A DNA stretch of 21,911 bases. It comes from Bacillota bacterium (GTDB lineage Bacteria; Bacillota_E; RBS10-35; JAJYVN01). The notes below the pieces were generated by a model. It was given only the letters and a program-made list of their open reading frames with translations, was not told where the DNA came from and ran no database searches. Location: the NCBI GenBank assembly GCA_021846605.1, contig JAJZWQ010000036.1, positions 1 to 21,911 of the forward strand, in the 5' to 3' direction. How positions within the stretch are numbered: the stretch's first letter is position 1; each line of letters opens with the position of its first letter. A program made the position numbers and the translations under genes. Below, one piece after another: positions 6,457 through 15,984 of this stretch.

Positions 6457-7005
6457 GTGTCGGTGGAGCGGAAGCCGGAGCCCGTGCGCTATATGGACAT
6501 GACGCTGCGCCACGTGCCGGGCGTGCTGGCCATCGAGCGCCGCTCTTTCCCCACGCCCTGGTCGGAACGGGCCTTCGTGTCCGAACTCACCCAGAACGCG
6601 TACGCGCACTATGTCGTGGCCCTCCGCGGGCCGCGCCAGGTCGTGGGCTATGCGGGCATGTGGGTGATCCTCGACGAGGCGCACATCACCAACATCGCCG
6701 TGCACCCGCTGGTGCGCCGCCAGGGCTTGGGGAACGGGCTCCTGCTGGAACTGGAGCGCCGGGCGTATGGCCACGGTTGCCGCAGTATGACGCTCGAGGT
6801 GCGCCCCAGCAACCCCGTGGCCCAGCGGCTGTACCGCCGCCACGGCTTCGAGCCGCGGGGCCTGCGGCTCGGCTATTACGTGGACACCCACGAGGACGCG
6901 ATCATCATGTGGAAGGACCAACTCGTGCCCGATCCGCAACCCAGTGCGGGCGGGGCCGCCAGCCCGCCCCGGCGGCCGCTCACCCGCCCGGAGGCGCCGT
7001 GCTAG
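6457..7005 (+). CDS. rimI: Ribosomal-protein-alanine N-acetyltransferase-like GNAT protein
   Basis: The protein has 182 residues. It is a GNAT acetyltransferase with the acetyl-CoA loop RRQGLGNG, preceded by ITNIAVHP and followed by LEVRPSNPVAQRLYRRHGFE, as in RimI, which acetylates the N-terminus of ribosomal protein S18 and sometimes other proteins. The start is GTG 6457, with GGAGG at 6442-6446. After the GNAT fold ends near IIMWKDQL there is a proline- and alanine-rich tail of about 30 residues, whose last codons overlap the start of tsaD. That tail may exist only to couple translation. Placement between tsaB and tsaD is typical in Bacillota. Confidence 0.93.
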   Translation: MSVERKPEPVRYMDMTLRHVPGVLAIERRSFPTPWSERAFVSELTQNAYAHYVVALRGPRQVVGYAGMWVILDEAHITNIAVHPLVRRQGLGNGLLLELERRAYGHGCRSMTLEVRPSNPVAQRLYRRHGFEPRGLRLGYYVDTHEDAIIMWKDQLVPDPQPSAGGAASPPRRPLTRPEAPC

Positions 7006-8066
7006 CCACCCCGGCCGGGCTGTGCCTGGGGCTGGAGACGAGTTGCGACGAGACCGCCGCCGCGGTGGTGAGCCGGGGCGGCGAGGTGTACAGCAACGTG
7101 ATCGCCAGCCAGGCCGCCCTGCACGCCCGCTACGGAGGGGTGGTGCCCGAGGTGGCGGCGCGCCGCCACCTGGAGGCCGCCCTCCCCGTGATCGACGCGG
7201 CGCTGCGGGAGGCGGGCTGCTCCTGGGGGGACCTGGGTCTGGTCGCCGTGACCCGCGGCCCCGGGCTACCCGCGGCGTTGCTGGTGGGCCTGGCGGTGGG
7301 CAAGGCGGTCGCCTTCGCCCGGGGTCTGCCCCTGGTGGGGGTCAACCACCTGGCCGGGCACCTGTATGCCCACCGCCTGGTGGCGCGCGGCGCGGCACCG
7401 GTCGAACTCCCGCGGCCTGCGGTGGGCCTGGTCGTCTCGGGCTCCCACACGGACCTGTGCCATCTCCCCGCGGGCGGGGGCCTGCGCCTGCTGGGGACCA
7501 CCCTGGACGACGCCGCCGGCGAGGCCCTGGACAAGGTGGCACGCTTGCTGGGGCTGGGGTATCCGGGGGGGCCGGCCATCGAGCGCGCGGCACGGGAGGG
7601 GGACCCGCGGCGCCTGCCGCTGCCGCGCCCGCTGGGGTCGCTGGGCGGTACCGGCCGGCGCGGGCGGGAGGGCGTGGTCGGCGGCCGCTACGCCTTCAGT
7701 TTCAGCGGGCTCAAGACGGCGGTGGCGACCGCGGTGGCGGCGCGGCCGGAACTGGCCGCCGCCGACGTGGCGGCCGCGTTCCAGGAGGCCGTGGTGGATA
7801 CCCTGGTCCGCCGTACGCTGGCCGCCGCCGGAGACCTGGGGGTCGGCACCATCCTGCTGGCGGGCGGCGTGGCCGCCAACCGGCCGCTGCGCGAGCGCCT
7901 GGCCCGGGCTGCCGGGACGGCCGGGACGGTGCTGCGGGTGCCGGAGCCGGTCTTCTGCACGGACAACGGCGCCATGATCGCCGCCGCCGGATGGGCGGCG
8001 GCGGAGCGCGGCGAATGGGCGGACTGGGACCTGGATGTGGCCCCCGGGGTGCCCTTGGCTCTCTGA
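6999..8066 (+). CDS. tsaD: tRNA N6-adenosine threonylcarbamoyltransferase TsaD
   Basis: The protein has 355 residues. TsaD transfers the threonylcarbamoyl group from threonylcarbamoyl-AMP to A37 of ANN-decoding tRNAs. Signatures seen are LGLETSCDETAAAVV at the N-terminus, YGGVVPEVAARRH, the metal-binding VNHLAGHLYAH (H117 and H121), DDAAGEALDKVAR, FSFSGLKTAV and CTDNGAMIAAAGW, with the third metal ligand D322. GTG 6999 has GGAGG (6990-6994) four bases upstream and overlaps the rimI stop. All expected ligands are present. recO begins 21 bases after the stop. Confidence 0.97.
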   Translation: MLATPAGLCLGLETSCDETAAAVVSRGGEVYSNVIASQAALHARYGGVVPEVAARRHLEAALPVIDAALREAGCSWGDLGLVAVTRGPGLPAALLVGLAVGKAVAFARGLPLVGVNHLAGHLYAHRLVARGAAPVELPRPAVGLVVSGSHTDLCHLPAGGGLRLLGTTLDDAAGEALDKVARLLGLGYPGGPAIERAAREGDPRRLPLPRPLGSLGGTGRRGREGVVGGRYAFSFSGLKTAVATAVAARPELAAADVAAAFQEAVVDTLVRRTLAAAGDLGVGTILLAGGVAANRPLRERLARAAGTAGTVLRVPEPVFCTDNGAMIAAAGWAAAERGEWADWDLDVAPGVPLAL

Positions 8067-8087
8067 GTGCGGTGGAGGGGGACGCGC

Positions 8088-8858
8088 GTGGCGCTGTATA
8101 AGGCGGAGGCCATCGTGCTCCGGGTGCAGCCGTTTGGCGAGGCCGATCGGCTGGCCACGCTGCTGTCTGCCGCGCACGGGAAGATCCGGGCGGTGGCCAA
8201 GGGGGCCCGGCGCGGCCGGGGGCTGGCGGCGCCGGTCCAGCCGTTCGTGCAGGCCGAGATGATACTCTGGCAGGGGCGGCAGTTGGACGGGATCAGCCAG
8301 GCCGAGGTGCGCCACCCCCGCCGCGGGCTGGCCGCGGCCCTGGAGACGCTGGCGGCGGCCGCATACTGCTGCGAGTTGGCCGAGGGCTTTGCGGCGGAAC
8401 GCCAGGAGGCCCCCGAACTTTTCGCCGGCCTGGCCGCCGTCCTGGACGCTCTGGAGCGGCAAGGACCGGCCGGCCGCTTGGGCGAACTCCTCCGGTGGTT
8501 CGACCTGCGTATTCTGGCCGCCTCGGGCTTCAGCCCGGAGTTGCAGGTCTGCACGGGCTGCGGGCGGCCCCTGGGGGAGCCGCCCGGCCCCGTGGCCTTC
8601 TCGCCTGAAGGGGGCGGCCTGCTCTGTCCGGAGTGCGCCGGGGGGGAGCCGGGGGCGCCGCCGCTGGCGCCGTCCGCGCTCCGGGCCATCCGCCACCTGG
8701 CGGGTGTGCCCGCCGAGGGGGCGGAGCGCGTGCGCATCGGCCCCCGCACCATGGCCGACATCGACCGCGCGTTGCGGTTGCAGATCCAGGGCATCCTGCA
8801 GCGCCCGCTGAAGAGCCGTGCCCTGCTGGAGTCGCGGCCCTCGGGCGGCGTTCCCTGA
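8088..8858 (+). CDS. recO: DNA repair protein RecO
   Basis: The protein has 256 residues. RecO works with RecF/RecR to load RecA onto SSB-coated gaps and anneals strands. The N-terminal OB-fold begins YKAEAIVLRVQPFGEADRL and continues through KGARR. The C-terminal helical domain carries a zinc finger with C155-x2-C158 and C180-x2-C183 (CTGC ... LCPEC). The end IQGILQRPLKSRALL is typical. The frame opens at 8067, directly after the tsaD stop, but the purine site GGAGGGG (8074-8080) places the start at GTG 8088. recO next to glyQS-dnaG-rpoD is a classic Bacillota order. Confidence 0.95.
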   Translation: MALYKAEAIVLRVQPFGEADRLATLLSAAHGKIRAVAKGARRGRGLAAPVQPFVQAEMILWQGRQLDGISQAEVRHPRRGLAAALETLAAAAYCCELAEGFAAERQEAPELFAGLAAVLDALERQGPAGRLGELLRWFDLRILAASGFSPELQVCTGCGRPLGEPPGPVAFSPEGGGLLCPECAGGEPGAPPLAPSALRAIRHLAGVPAEGAERVRIGPRTMADIDRALRLQIQGILQRPLKSRALLESRPSGGVP

Positions 8859-8934
8859 CCGTGGCCGCGCATCGCCTGGGGGCCGGCGCCGCAGCCTAGT
8901 CCGCGGAGTCTGGACGGACGGGGAGGGATCGGTC

Positions 8935-9306
8935 ATGGAGAGCGGGATCACGCTGGAGAAGTTGGACGCCCTGCGGCGTCGGACCGGTGCGAGCTATGCG
9001 GCGTGCCTGGACGCGCTGCGCGCGCACGGCGGCGACGTGTGCGCGGCGTTGGGCGAGATCGAGTGTGCGCCAGGGCAGGCCGGGACGGTGCTGGGCGGGG
9101 TGGCGCGTACGGCGGGCAACATCCTGCAGGAGGGTATGCGCACCCGCCTGGCCGTGCGGCGCGGTGGCACCACGCTGGTGTGTGTGCCCGCCGTGGTGGG
9201 GGTTGCCGGCGCCGTCCTCTTCCCGCTGGCGACGGTGGTCGGCGTGGGCGCCGCGCTGGCCAGCCGCGCGTCGCTGTCTTTGGAGCGCGCGACGTCGGGG
9301 CTGTAG
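8935..9306 (+). CDS. DUF4342-like protein with UBA-like N-terminus
   Basis: The protein has 123 residues from ATG 8935, with GGGGAGGG (8920-8927) seven bases upstream. Residues 5-40 (TLEKLDALRRRTGASYAACL ...) form a UBA/TS-N-like three-helix domain of the type found in EF-Ts. The C-terminal half has a basic amphipathic strand pair followed by a hydrophobic segment of about 28 residues (LVCVPAVVGVAGAVLFPLAT and on), which may be membrane-associated. This layout matches DUF4342 proteins, common in Bacillota and of unknown function. It sits between recO and glyQ, so it is probably co-transcribed with housekeeping genes. The molecular role is unknown. Confidence 0.8.
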   Translation: MESGITLEKLDALRRRTGASYAACLDALRAHGGDVCAALGEIECAPGQAGTVLGGVARTAGNILQEGMRTRLAVRRGGTTLVCVPAVVGVAGAVLFPLATVVGVGAALASRASLSLERATSGL

Positions 9307-9351
9307 GCACGGGGCCTTGCAGGGTTTGGGCGCCGGTTGCCGTAGTCGCGC

Positions 9352-10305
9352 ATGGATTGCCCGCGCAAGCGGCCGAGGAACGAGGTGGACCCGCTGCCCG
9401 CACGTTCCGGTTCCGGCGAGGGACCGTTGAGCTTCCAGGAGATCATCCTACGCCTGCATCACTTCTGGGCGGACCGGGGCTGCATCCTGGCCCAGCCCTA
9501 CGATGTGGAGAAGGGCGCGGGCACCATGAACCCGGCCACCTTCTTCCGCTGCCTGGGCCCCGAACCGTGGCGTGTCGCCTACGTCGAGCCGTCGCGCCGC
9601 CCGGCCGACGGCCGTTACGGGGAGAATCCCAACCGCCTGTACCAGCACTGGCAGTACCAGGTGATCCTCAAGCCGTCGCCGGCCGACGTCGTCGAGGTCT
9701 ACCTGGCCTCCCTGGCGGCGATCGGGATCCGCCAGGCCGAGCACGACATCCGCTTTGTGGAGGACAACTGGGAATGGCCGGCTGGTGGCGCCTGGGGCCT
9801 GGGCTGGGAGGTCTGGTGTGACGGGATGGAGATCACCCAGTTCACGTACTTCCAGCAGGTCGGGGGCGAGGAGGTGCGTCCGGTCGCCGCCGAGATGACC
9901 TATGGCCTGGAACGGCTGGCCAGCTACATCCAGGGGACGGACGACGTCTTCAGCATCCGCTGGGCCGGCGACCTCCGGTACGGGGACCTGTTCCGGCAGG
10001 CCGAGTTCGAGCACAGCCGGTTCAGCTTCGAGCTCTCCGACCCCGACCTGCTCCGGCGGCACTTCGACGAATACGAGGCGGAGGCGCGCCGGCTGCTGGA
10101 CGCCGGCCTGGTGTTGCCCGCCTACGACGACGTGCTCAAGTGCTCGCACACGTTCAACCTGCTGGATGCGCGCGGGGCGATCGCGCCCGCCCAGCGCGCC
10201 AGCTACATGGGCCGCATGCAGCGGCTCACCCGCCAGGCGGCCAGGCTGTTCATCGAGCAGCGCCAGGCCCTGGGATTCCCGCTGGGGGGCGGTGCCGGTG
10301 CCTGA
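9352..10305 (+). CDS. glyQ: Glycine--tRNA ligase alpha subunit
   Basis: This is the catalytic alpha subunit of the alpha2-beta2 glycyl-tRNA synthetase. The core [20 protein letters not shown], then [39 protein letters not shown] and [15 protein letters not shown], is unmistakable. The core begins at codon TTG 9427, where most relatives start. The frame allows ATG 9352 (no clear ribosome site) or GTG 9385 (GAGGAA at 9375-9380), adding 14 to 25 basic, probably disordered residues; the start is therefore uncertain. The end overlaps the glyS start by eight bases. No T-box leader fits in the 45-base gap upstream. Confidence 0.96.
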   Translation: MDCPRKRPRNEVDPLPARSGSGEGPLSFQEIILRLHHFWADRGCILAQPYDVEKGAGTMNPATFFRCLGPEPWRVAYVEPSRRPADGRYGENPNRLYQHWQYQVILKPSPADVVEVYLASLAAIGIRQAEHDIRFVEDNWEWPAGGAWGLGWEVWCDGMEITQFTYFQQVGGEEVRPVAAEMTYGLERLASYIQGTDDVFSIRWAGDLRYGDLFRQAEFEHSRFSFELSDPDLLRRHFDEYEAEARRLLDAGLVLPAYDDVLKCSHTFNLLDARGAIAPAQRASYMGRMQRLTRQAARLFIEQRQALGFPLGGGAGA

Positions 10306-12358
10306 ACCGCTCTTGCTGGAGATCGGGGTCGAGGAATTGCCCGCGCGCCTCTGCCCCCTGGCCATGGAGCAACTGCTGGCCCGTGGCGAGCGGTTGCTGG
10401 CCGAACTGCGCCTGGAGCACGCCGGCGCCGAGGTCTTCGGCACGCCCCGCCGCCTCGCCCTGCGCGTCGCCGCCGTCGCGGACCGCCAGCCCGATAGCGA
10501 CATCGTGGCCCGCGGCCCGGCTCGGGCCGCAGCGTTCGACGGCGCGGGCCAGCCCACGCCAGCGGCTCTGGGGTTCGCGCGCAGCCAGGGGGTGGGGGTC
10601 GGGGACCTGGTGACCGAGTCCGCCGGCGGCCGGGAGTACGTGTTCGCCCGGCGGCGCCAGGCGGGCCGTCCAGCACGCGAGGTGGTGGCCGAGCGTCTGG
10701 CGGGCTTGGTCGCCTCCCTGGAGTTCCCCCGGACCATGCGTTGGGGGAGCGGCGACTTCCGCTTCCCGCGTCCCATCCGCTGGCTGGTGGCGTTGCTGGG
10801 CGACCAGGTGCTCCCGTTCGCGATCGAGGGCCTGGAGGCTGGGCGCACCACGTACGGGCACCGCACACTGCACCCCGGGCCGGTGGAGATCGCCGCGCCG
10901 AACGAGTATCTGGAGCGCCTGCGTGCCGCGAGCGTGCTGGTCGACGTCGTCGAGCGGCGCACGCGCATCCGGGACGGCATCGCGGCCGCGGTGCGGGCCC
11001 TGGGCGCCGCCCCCCGCGAGAACCCCGAGCTCTTGGACGAGGTGACGCACATCAACGAGTGGCCGACGCCGTTCGTGGGCGGCTTCGACCCGGCCGCGCT
11101 GGCGGTTCCCGAGGCGGTGCTGGTGACGGTCATGCGGGTGCACCAGCGCTACTTCCCGGTCGAGGACGCCGACGGCAGGCTGCGGCCGCACTTCGCCGGG
11201 GTGCGCAACGGTGGGGAGGAAAACCTGGCGGGGGTGGTGGCCGGCAACGAAAAGGTGCTGGCGGCGCGCTTCGCCGACGCCCGCTTCTTCTACGGGGAGG
11301 ACCGCGAGCGTTCCCTGGAGTCCCGGGTCCCCGAACTCACCAGCGTGACGTTCGCCGAGGGCCTGGGCACGTTGCGGGACAAGACCGACCGCCTGGGGCG
11401 CCTCGCGGTCTGGATCGCGGAACGGGTGGGGGCGCCGGTGGCCCCGGTCGCGCGCGCGGCCACGCTCTGCAAGGCGGATCGGCTCACGCACCTGGTCTAC
11501 GAACTGCCCGAGTTGGAGGCCGTCATGGGGGCCCACTACGCCGGGTGCGACGGCGAGCCCCCAGCCGTCGTGGAGGCGATCGCCGAGCATGTGCTGCCCC
11601 GCTTCCCCGGGGACGCGCTGCCGAGCGGCGCCGCTGGGCGCGTGCTGGCGGCCGCCGATCGGATCGACACCCTGGTGGGCCACTTCCTCCTGGGCAGGGC
11701 CCCGACGGGGAGCGCCGATCCCCTGGGGCTGCGCCGCGCCGCGGCCGCCCTCATCCGCATCCTGGAGGCGGCGGGCTGGGACCTCTCACTGGCAGAGGCC
11801 ACGGCGTACGCGCGGGCGGGGTACCCCGAGCTGTCTGGGGAGCCGGCGGGGCTGGGCGCCTTCCTGGAGGGTCGGCTGGCCGGCCGCCTGGAGGAGCGGG
11901 GCTTGGCCCACGACATCGTCGACGCGGTGCTGGCCGTGGGCGCCGACCGCGTCGCGGACGCGGCGGCGCGGTGTTTGGCACTGAGGGAGGCGCTCGCCGC
12001 CACCGAGTGGGAGGATACCGTGGTGGCCTTCCGGCGGGCGGGGAACCTGGCCCGCCAGGGCGAGGCGGGCGGATCTGTCGTCCCGGGGCTCTTCCAGACG
12101 CCCGAGGAGGGCGCCCTCTGGGAAGCCCTGCGGGCGGCCAGGGCGCAGGCCGACCAGGCGGCGGCGCGATGCGACTACGCCGGCGTGCTGGCGGCCACGG
12201 CCAGCCTGCGCCAGCCCGTCGACGCCCTGCTGACCCGCGTGCTGGCCATGGACCCCGATCCCGCCATCCGGCGCAACCGCCTGGCGCTGCTGGCCGGCGT
12301 GGCTGCCATCCCACACCCCGTCGCCGACCTGGCGCGTCTGGCGGGGGGCGACCGCTGA
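10298..12358 (+). CDS. glyS: Glycine--tRNA ligase beta subunit
   Basis: The protein has 686 residues, about the usual length. The beta subunit binds tRNA-Gly and completes the alpha2-beta2 synthetase. It opens with the signature [53 protein letters not shown] and ARFFYGEDR follow, then an HD-like domain around [16 protein letters not shown] and a C-terminal DALR-type anticodon-binding region. GTG 10298 overlaps the glyQ stop and has GGGGGG (10284-10289) eight bases upstream; GTG 10292 is too close to that site. It is coupled to glyQ. A hairpin-bearing 130-base gap separates it from dnaG. Confidence 0.97.
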   Translation: MPEPLLLEIGVEELPARLCPLAMEQLLARGERLLAELRLEHAGAEVFGTPRRLALRVAAVADRQPDSDIVARGPARAAAFDGAGQPTPAALGFARSQGVGVGDLVTESAGGREYVFARRRQAGRPAREVVAERLAGLVASLEFPRTMRWGSGDFRFPRPIRWLVALLGDQVLPFAIEGLEAGRTTYGHRTLHPGPVEIAAPNEYLERLRAASVLVDVVERRTRIRDGIAAAVRALGAAPRENPELLDEVTHINEWPTPFVGGFDPAALAVPEAVLVTVMRVHQRYFPVEDADGRLRPHFAGVRNGGEENLAGVVAGNEKVLAARFADARFFYGEDRERSLESRVPELTSVTFAEGLGTLRDKTDRLGRLAVWIAERVGAPVAPVARAATLCKADRLTHLVYELPELEAVMGAHYAGCDGEPPAVVEAIAEHVLPRFPGDALPSGAAGRVLAAADRIDTLVGHFLLGRAPTGSADPLGLRRAAAALIRILEAAGWDLSLAEATAYARAGYPELSGEPAGLGAFLEGRLAGRLEERGLAHDIVDAVLAVGADRVADAAARCLALREALAATEWEDTVVAFRRAGNLARQGEAGGSVVPGLFQTPEEGALWEALRAARAQADQAAARCDYAGVLAATASLRQPVDALLTRVLAMDPDPAIRRNRLALLAGVAAIPHPVADLARLAGGDR

Positions 12359-12440
12359 GGGTGAGGCCCGCGGCCGCTCTGACCGTCCGCTCCTGTCCCT
12401 TCTCCCGAGCCAACAGACACCGGACGCCGTGTGCGGGGGT

Positions 12441-12469
12441 CCGCGCGGCGCCGGAACGGCGCCGGCGCG
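12441..12469 (+). promoter_or_regulatory. GC hairpin in the glyS-dnaG gap
   Basis: CGGCGCCG (12446-12453) pairs with CGGCGCCG (12457-12464) around a GAA triloop, and the stem can extend by four pairs (12442-12445 with 12466-12469) past one bulged base. It ends 19 bases before the dnaG start, just ahead of the G-rich ribosome site. It could be a weak terminator for glyS, a processing or stability element, or a translational control hairpin for dnaG. Confidence 0.35.
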
Positions 12470-12488
12470 CCGGGGGGGGGCGATCGCG

Positions 12489-14328
12489 ATGGACAGCGCC
12501 CAGGCGCCATATCGGCGGTTTCCGCCGGAGTTCCTGGCCGAGTTGCGCCAGCGCACCGACATCGTGGCGGTGATCGGCGAGCGCGTGGCCCTGCGCCCCG
12601 CCGGGCGCGAGTTTACGGGGCTCTGCCCGTTCCACGAGGAGCGGACCCCCTCGTTCTCAGTCTCGGCGGAGCGTGGTCTCTATCACTGCCACGGCTGCCA
12701 CGCCGGCGGCGACACCATCGAGTTCGTGCGACGCATCCAGGGCTGCGGCTTCAGCGAGGCGGTCGCGCAACTCGCGGCGCGCGCCGGCCTGGCTCTGCCC
12801 GCCGACCGGCCCCTGTCCGCAGCCGAGCAGCGGCGGCGGCAGGAGGGGGAGGAGTTGGCCGCCATCTGCGCCGCCGCGTCGTCTCACTTCCGCGAGAACC
12901 TCTTCCGTCCTGCGGGCGCCGAGGCGATTGCCTACCTGCGCCAGCGGGGGGTCGACGGCGTGACCGCCGAGCGCTTTGGGCTGGGCGTGGCCCTGGACGA
13001 CTGGGATGCCGTCGGACGGGCGCTGGAGGGACGCTTTCCGCCCGAGCAACTGATCGCCGCCGGTCTGCGCATCCGCCGGCAGGGCCGACCCGGGGCCTTT
13101 GATCGCTTCCGCGCCCGGCTGATGTTCCCCATCTGGGACGAGCGGGGCCGTGTAATCGCCTTTGGCGGGCGCGCCCTGCGCCCGCAGGACGCGCCGAAAT
13201 ACATGAACTCGCCCGAGACTCCGATCTTTCACAAGCGGCGGGTGCTCTACGCGTGGCATGTGGCCCGCGCCGCCATCGCGCGACGCCGGCGGGTGGTGGT
13301 GGTCGAGGGATACATGGACGCCCTGAGTTGCCACCAGTTCGGGTTCGAGGACGTGGTGGCCGGGTTGGGAACGGCGCTGTCCGACGAGCAGGCAGGAATG
13401 TTGTCCAGGACCGCGGAATCAGTGATTCTGGCCTACGATGCCGATCCCGCCGGTGACGCCGCCACCGAGCGGGGGCTGGCGGTGCTTCAAGAGGCCGGCG
13501 CACAGGTGGCGGTCGCTGAGATGCCCGCAGGGCAGGACCCGGACGGGCTCCTGCGGTCCGCCGGCCCGGGGGCGCTGACCGTTGCCCTTGATGACGCCAT
13601 CCCGCTCATCCGCTTCCTGGTCCGCCGCGCCGTGGGCCCCGCCGGACTTGCCGGACGTTCCCCGGAGGAGCGCTGGAGTCTGGCACAGAGAGTGGTGCCT
13701 TTCTTGGCGCGTGCGTCCGCAGGGACGAGGCGTGAATATAGCGAATGGGTGGCACGGGAGCTGATGGTGGGGACCACGGAAGTTGTCCGTGCGGTTGACA
13801 GGCTGGTCAATCGGGATGCGGAGCATAGGAATAGCAAGAGTTGGAACGCTACCGGAATGTCACGCCGCCCGATGCGCTCCGGCGCCGAGGCCGCTGAGGA
13901 GGCGGTGCTTGCGGCGTGCTTGCAGTCCGCTGAAGACTTGGCCCGGTTAGCGCCTGCCCTCAGTATACACGATTTCGGGGATCCAAGGCGCAAGGCCCTG
14001 GCGGCGAAATTGCTCCAGTCGGCAGAGCGAACCGGTTCGGCGGCACCGGTCCCCGGGGATGGGTTGCTGGACGATCTCGACGAGGAGGAGAGACCCGTGG
14101 CCGCAAGGCTCCTGGCGTTACCGGTTCGGGAGCCGGCCACGGTGCTGGCGAGCTATCTGAGCACCCTGCGCCGCGCGCGCCTGCGGCGTGAGGTTGAGGA
14201 ACTTCGGGCCGAACAGCGACGTCTGACTGCGGAGGGCGAGGGGCTCGGGTCTCCCGCCCTTCTGGAGTTGATGCGGCGCCTGACGGAATTGACGGCGGAG
14301 TTGGCGCGCTCCGCGCGGGGTGACGCTA

Positions 14329-14336
<8 letters not shown>
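12489..14336 (+). CDS. dnaG: DNA primase DnaG
   Basis: The protein has 615 residues. It synthesises RNA primers at the replication fork with the replicative helicase. The N-terminal CHC2 zinc ribbon has C46, H49, C67 and C70 (CPFH ... CHGC). The polymerase core shows [18 protein letters not shown] and [13 protein letters not shown]. The TOPRIM domain has the acidic residue E273 ([11 protein letters not shown]) and the D317-x-D319 pair ([10 protein letters not shown]). A hydrophilic linker near residues 415-455, encoded by less GC-rich DNA, leads to the C-terminal helicase-binding region. ATG 12489 follows a G8 run at 12473-12480. It overlaps rpoD by eight bases, keeping the dnaG-rpoD macromolecular-synthesis pair. 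Confidence 0.96.
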
Positions 14337-15504
<1,168 letters not shown>

Positions 15505-15984
15505 GATGTGGGACGACACTGGGTTGAGACGGCGCGACATTAGCGTGAGACGGTTCTAGTCTAGCAGCCCCATGCGCCAATGCCAGATGTCGCTGTCCTG
15601 ACCCGCAGGGCGCCTCCCTGCTCTGGTCGCCGTGCGGGCAGCCTGTCGGGATCGACCGTCCCCGACACCAGCCCGGGGCACCTCCTGGTAACAGAGGGGC
15701 TGTGTCTCGGGCTGCGGCAGGGCCCGCTCGTGGATGGCCTCGCAGACTCCCACCAGGGTCCCATCCGGCACGTCCCCACCGTATCGGCGGCTTGTCGTCC
15801 CATCCTGTCCCCAGGGCCCATCCCACGCACCGCACCGAACCGTTACGCGCCGCTGTGCGCGATTTGTTGGTCGGCGGTCATGGCACAGGCGGATGCCGAG
15901 CGGCCAGGGGCGCGGGACCCCAACGCGGCGTGGGCGCATACACTTGGCCGATTTCCTGGATCGCGGCTCTAGGGGGGCTGGGCC
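15505..15984. other. Non-coding stretch after rpoD
   Basis: These 480 bases hold no gene I can support. Open frames exist on both strands, but their products are arginine-, proline- and glycine-rich shadows with no recognisable domain and no good ribosome sites. The left end carries the 21-bp repeat pair described separately. The right end carries the GGGGGG ribosome site (15973-15978) of the beta-helix gene. The promoter of that gene should be here, but I find no convincing -35/-10 pair. Confidence 0.6.
15512..15553. repeat. Pair of 21-bp imperfect direct repeats, possible insertion-sequence terminus
   Basis: Two adjacent 21-base units (15512-15532 and 15533-15553) share 15 of 21 positions. 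Each contains CGACA near its start and ends with the identical TGAGACGG (15525-15532 and 15546-15553). Read from the other strand the units contain CCGTCTCA followed by TGTCG, a layout I associate with the multi-copy terminal repeats of some insertion sequences such as IS21 relatives. No transposase gene is found next to them, so if this is an element end, it is a remnant. Confidence 0.5.

Noticed and set aside
7266..8951. Minus-strand open frame of 561 codons opposite tsaD and recO
   Set aside because: Antisense shadow of tsaD and recO, with a low-complexity product and no ribosome site.
10741..12573. Plus-strand open frame of 610 codons overlapping glyS in another frame
   Set aside because: It is out of frame with the clear glyS sequence and reads as glycine/arginine-rich low-complexity protein.
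13795..13800. Perfect TTGACA in dnaG as an internal rpoD promoter
   Set aside because: No acceptable -10 hexamer lies 16-18 bases downstream (bases 13817-13824 are GC-rich).
15556..15939. Minus-strand frame after rpoD as a possible transposase remnant
   Set aside because: I could not recognise any transposase motif in its product, in either strand or frame. Only the nearby 21-bp repeats hint at an insertion sequence.
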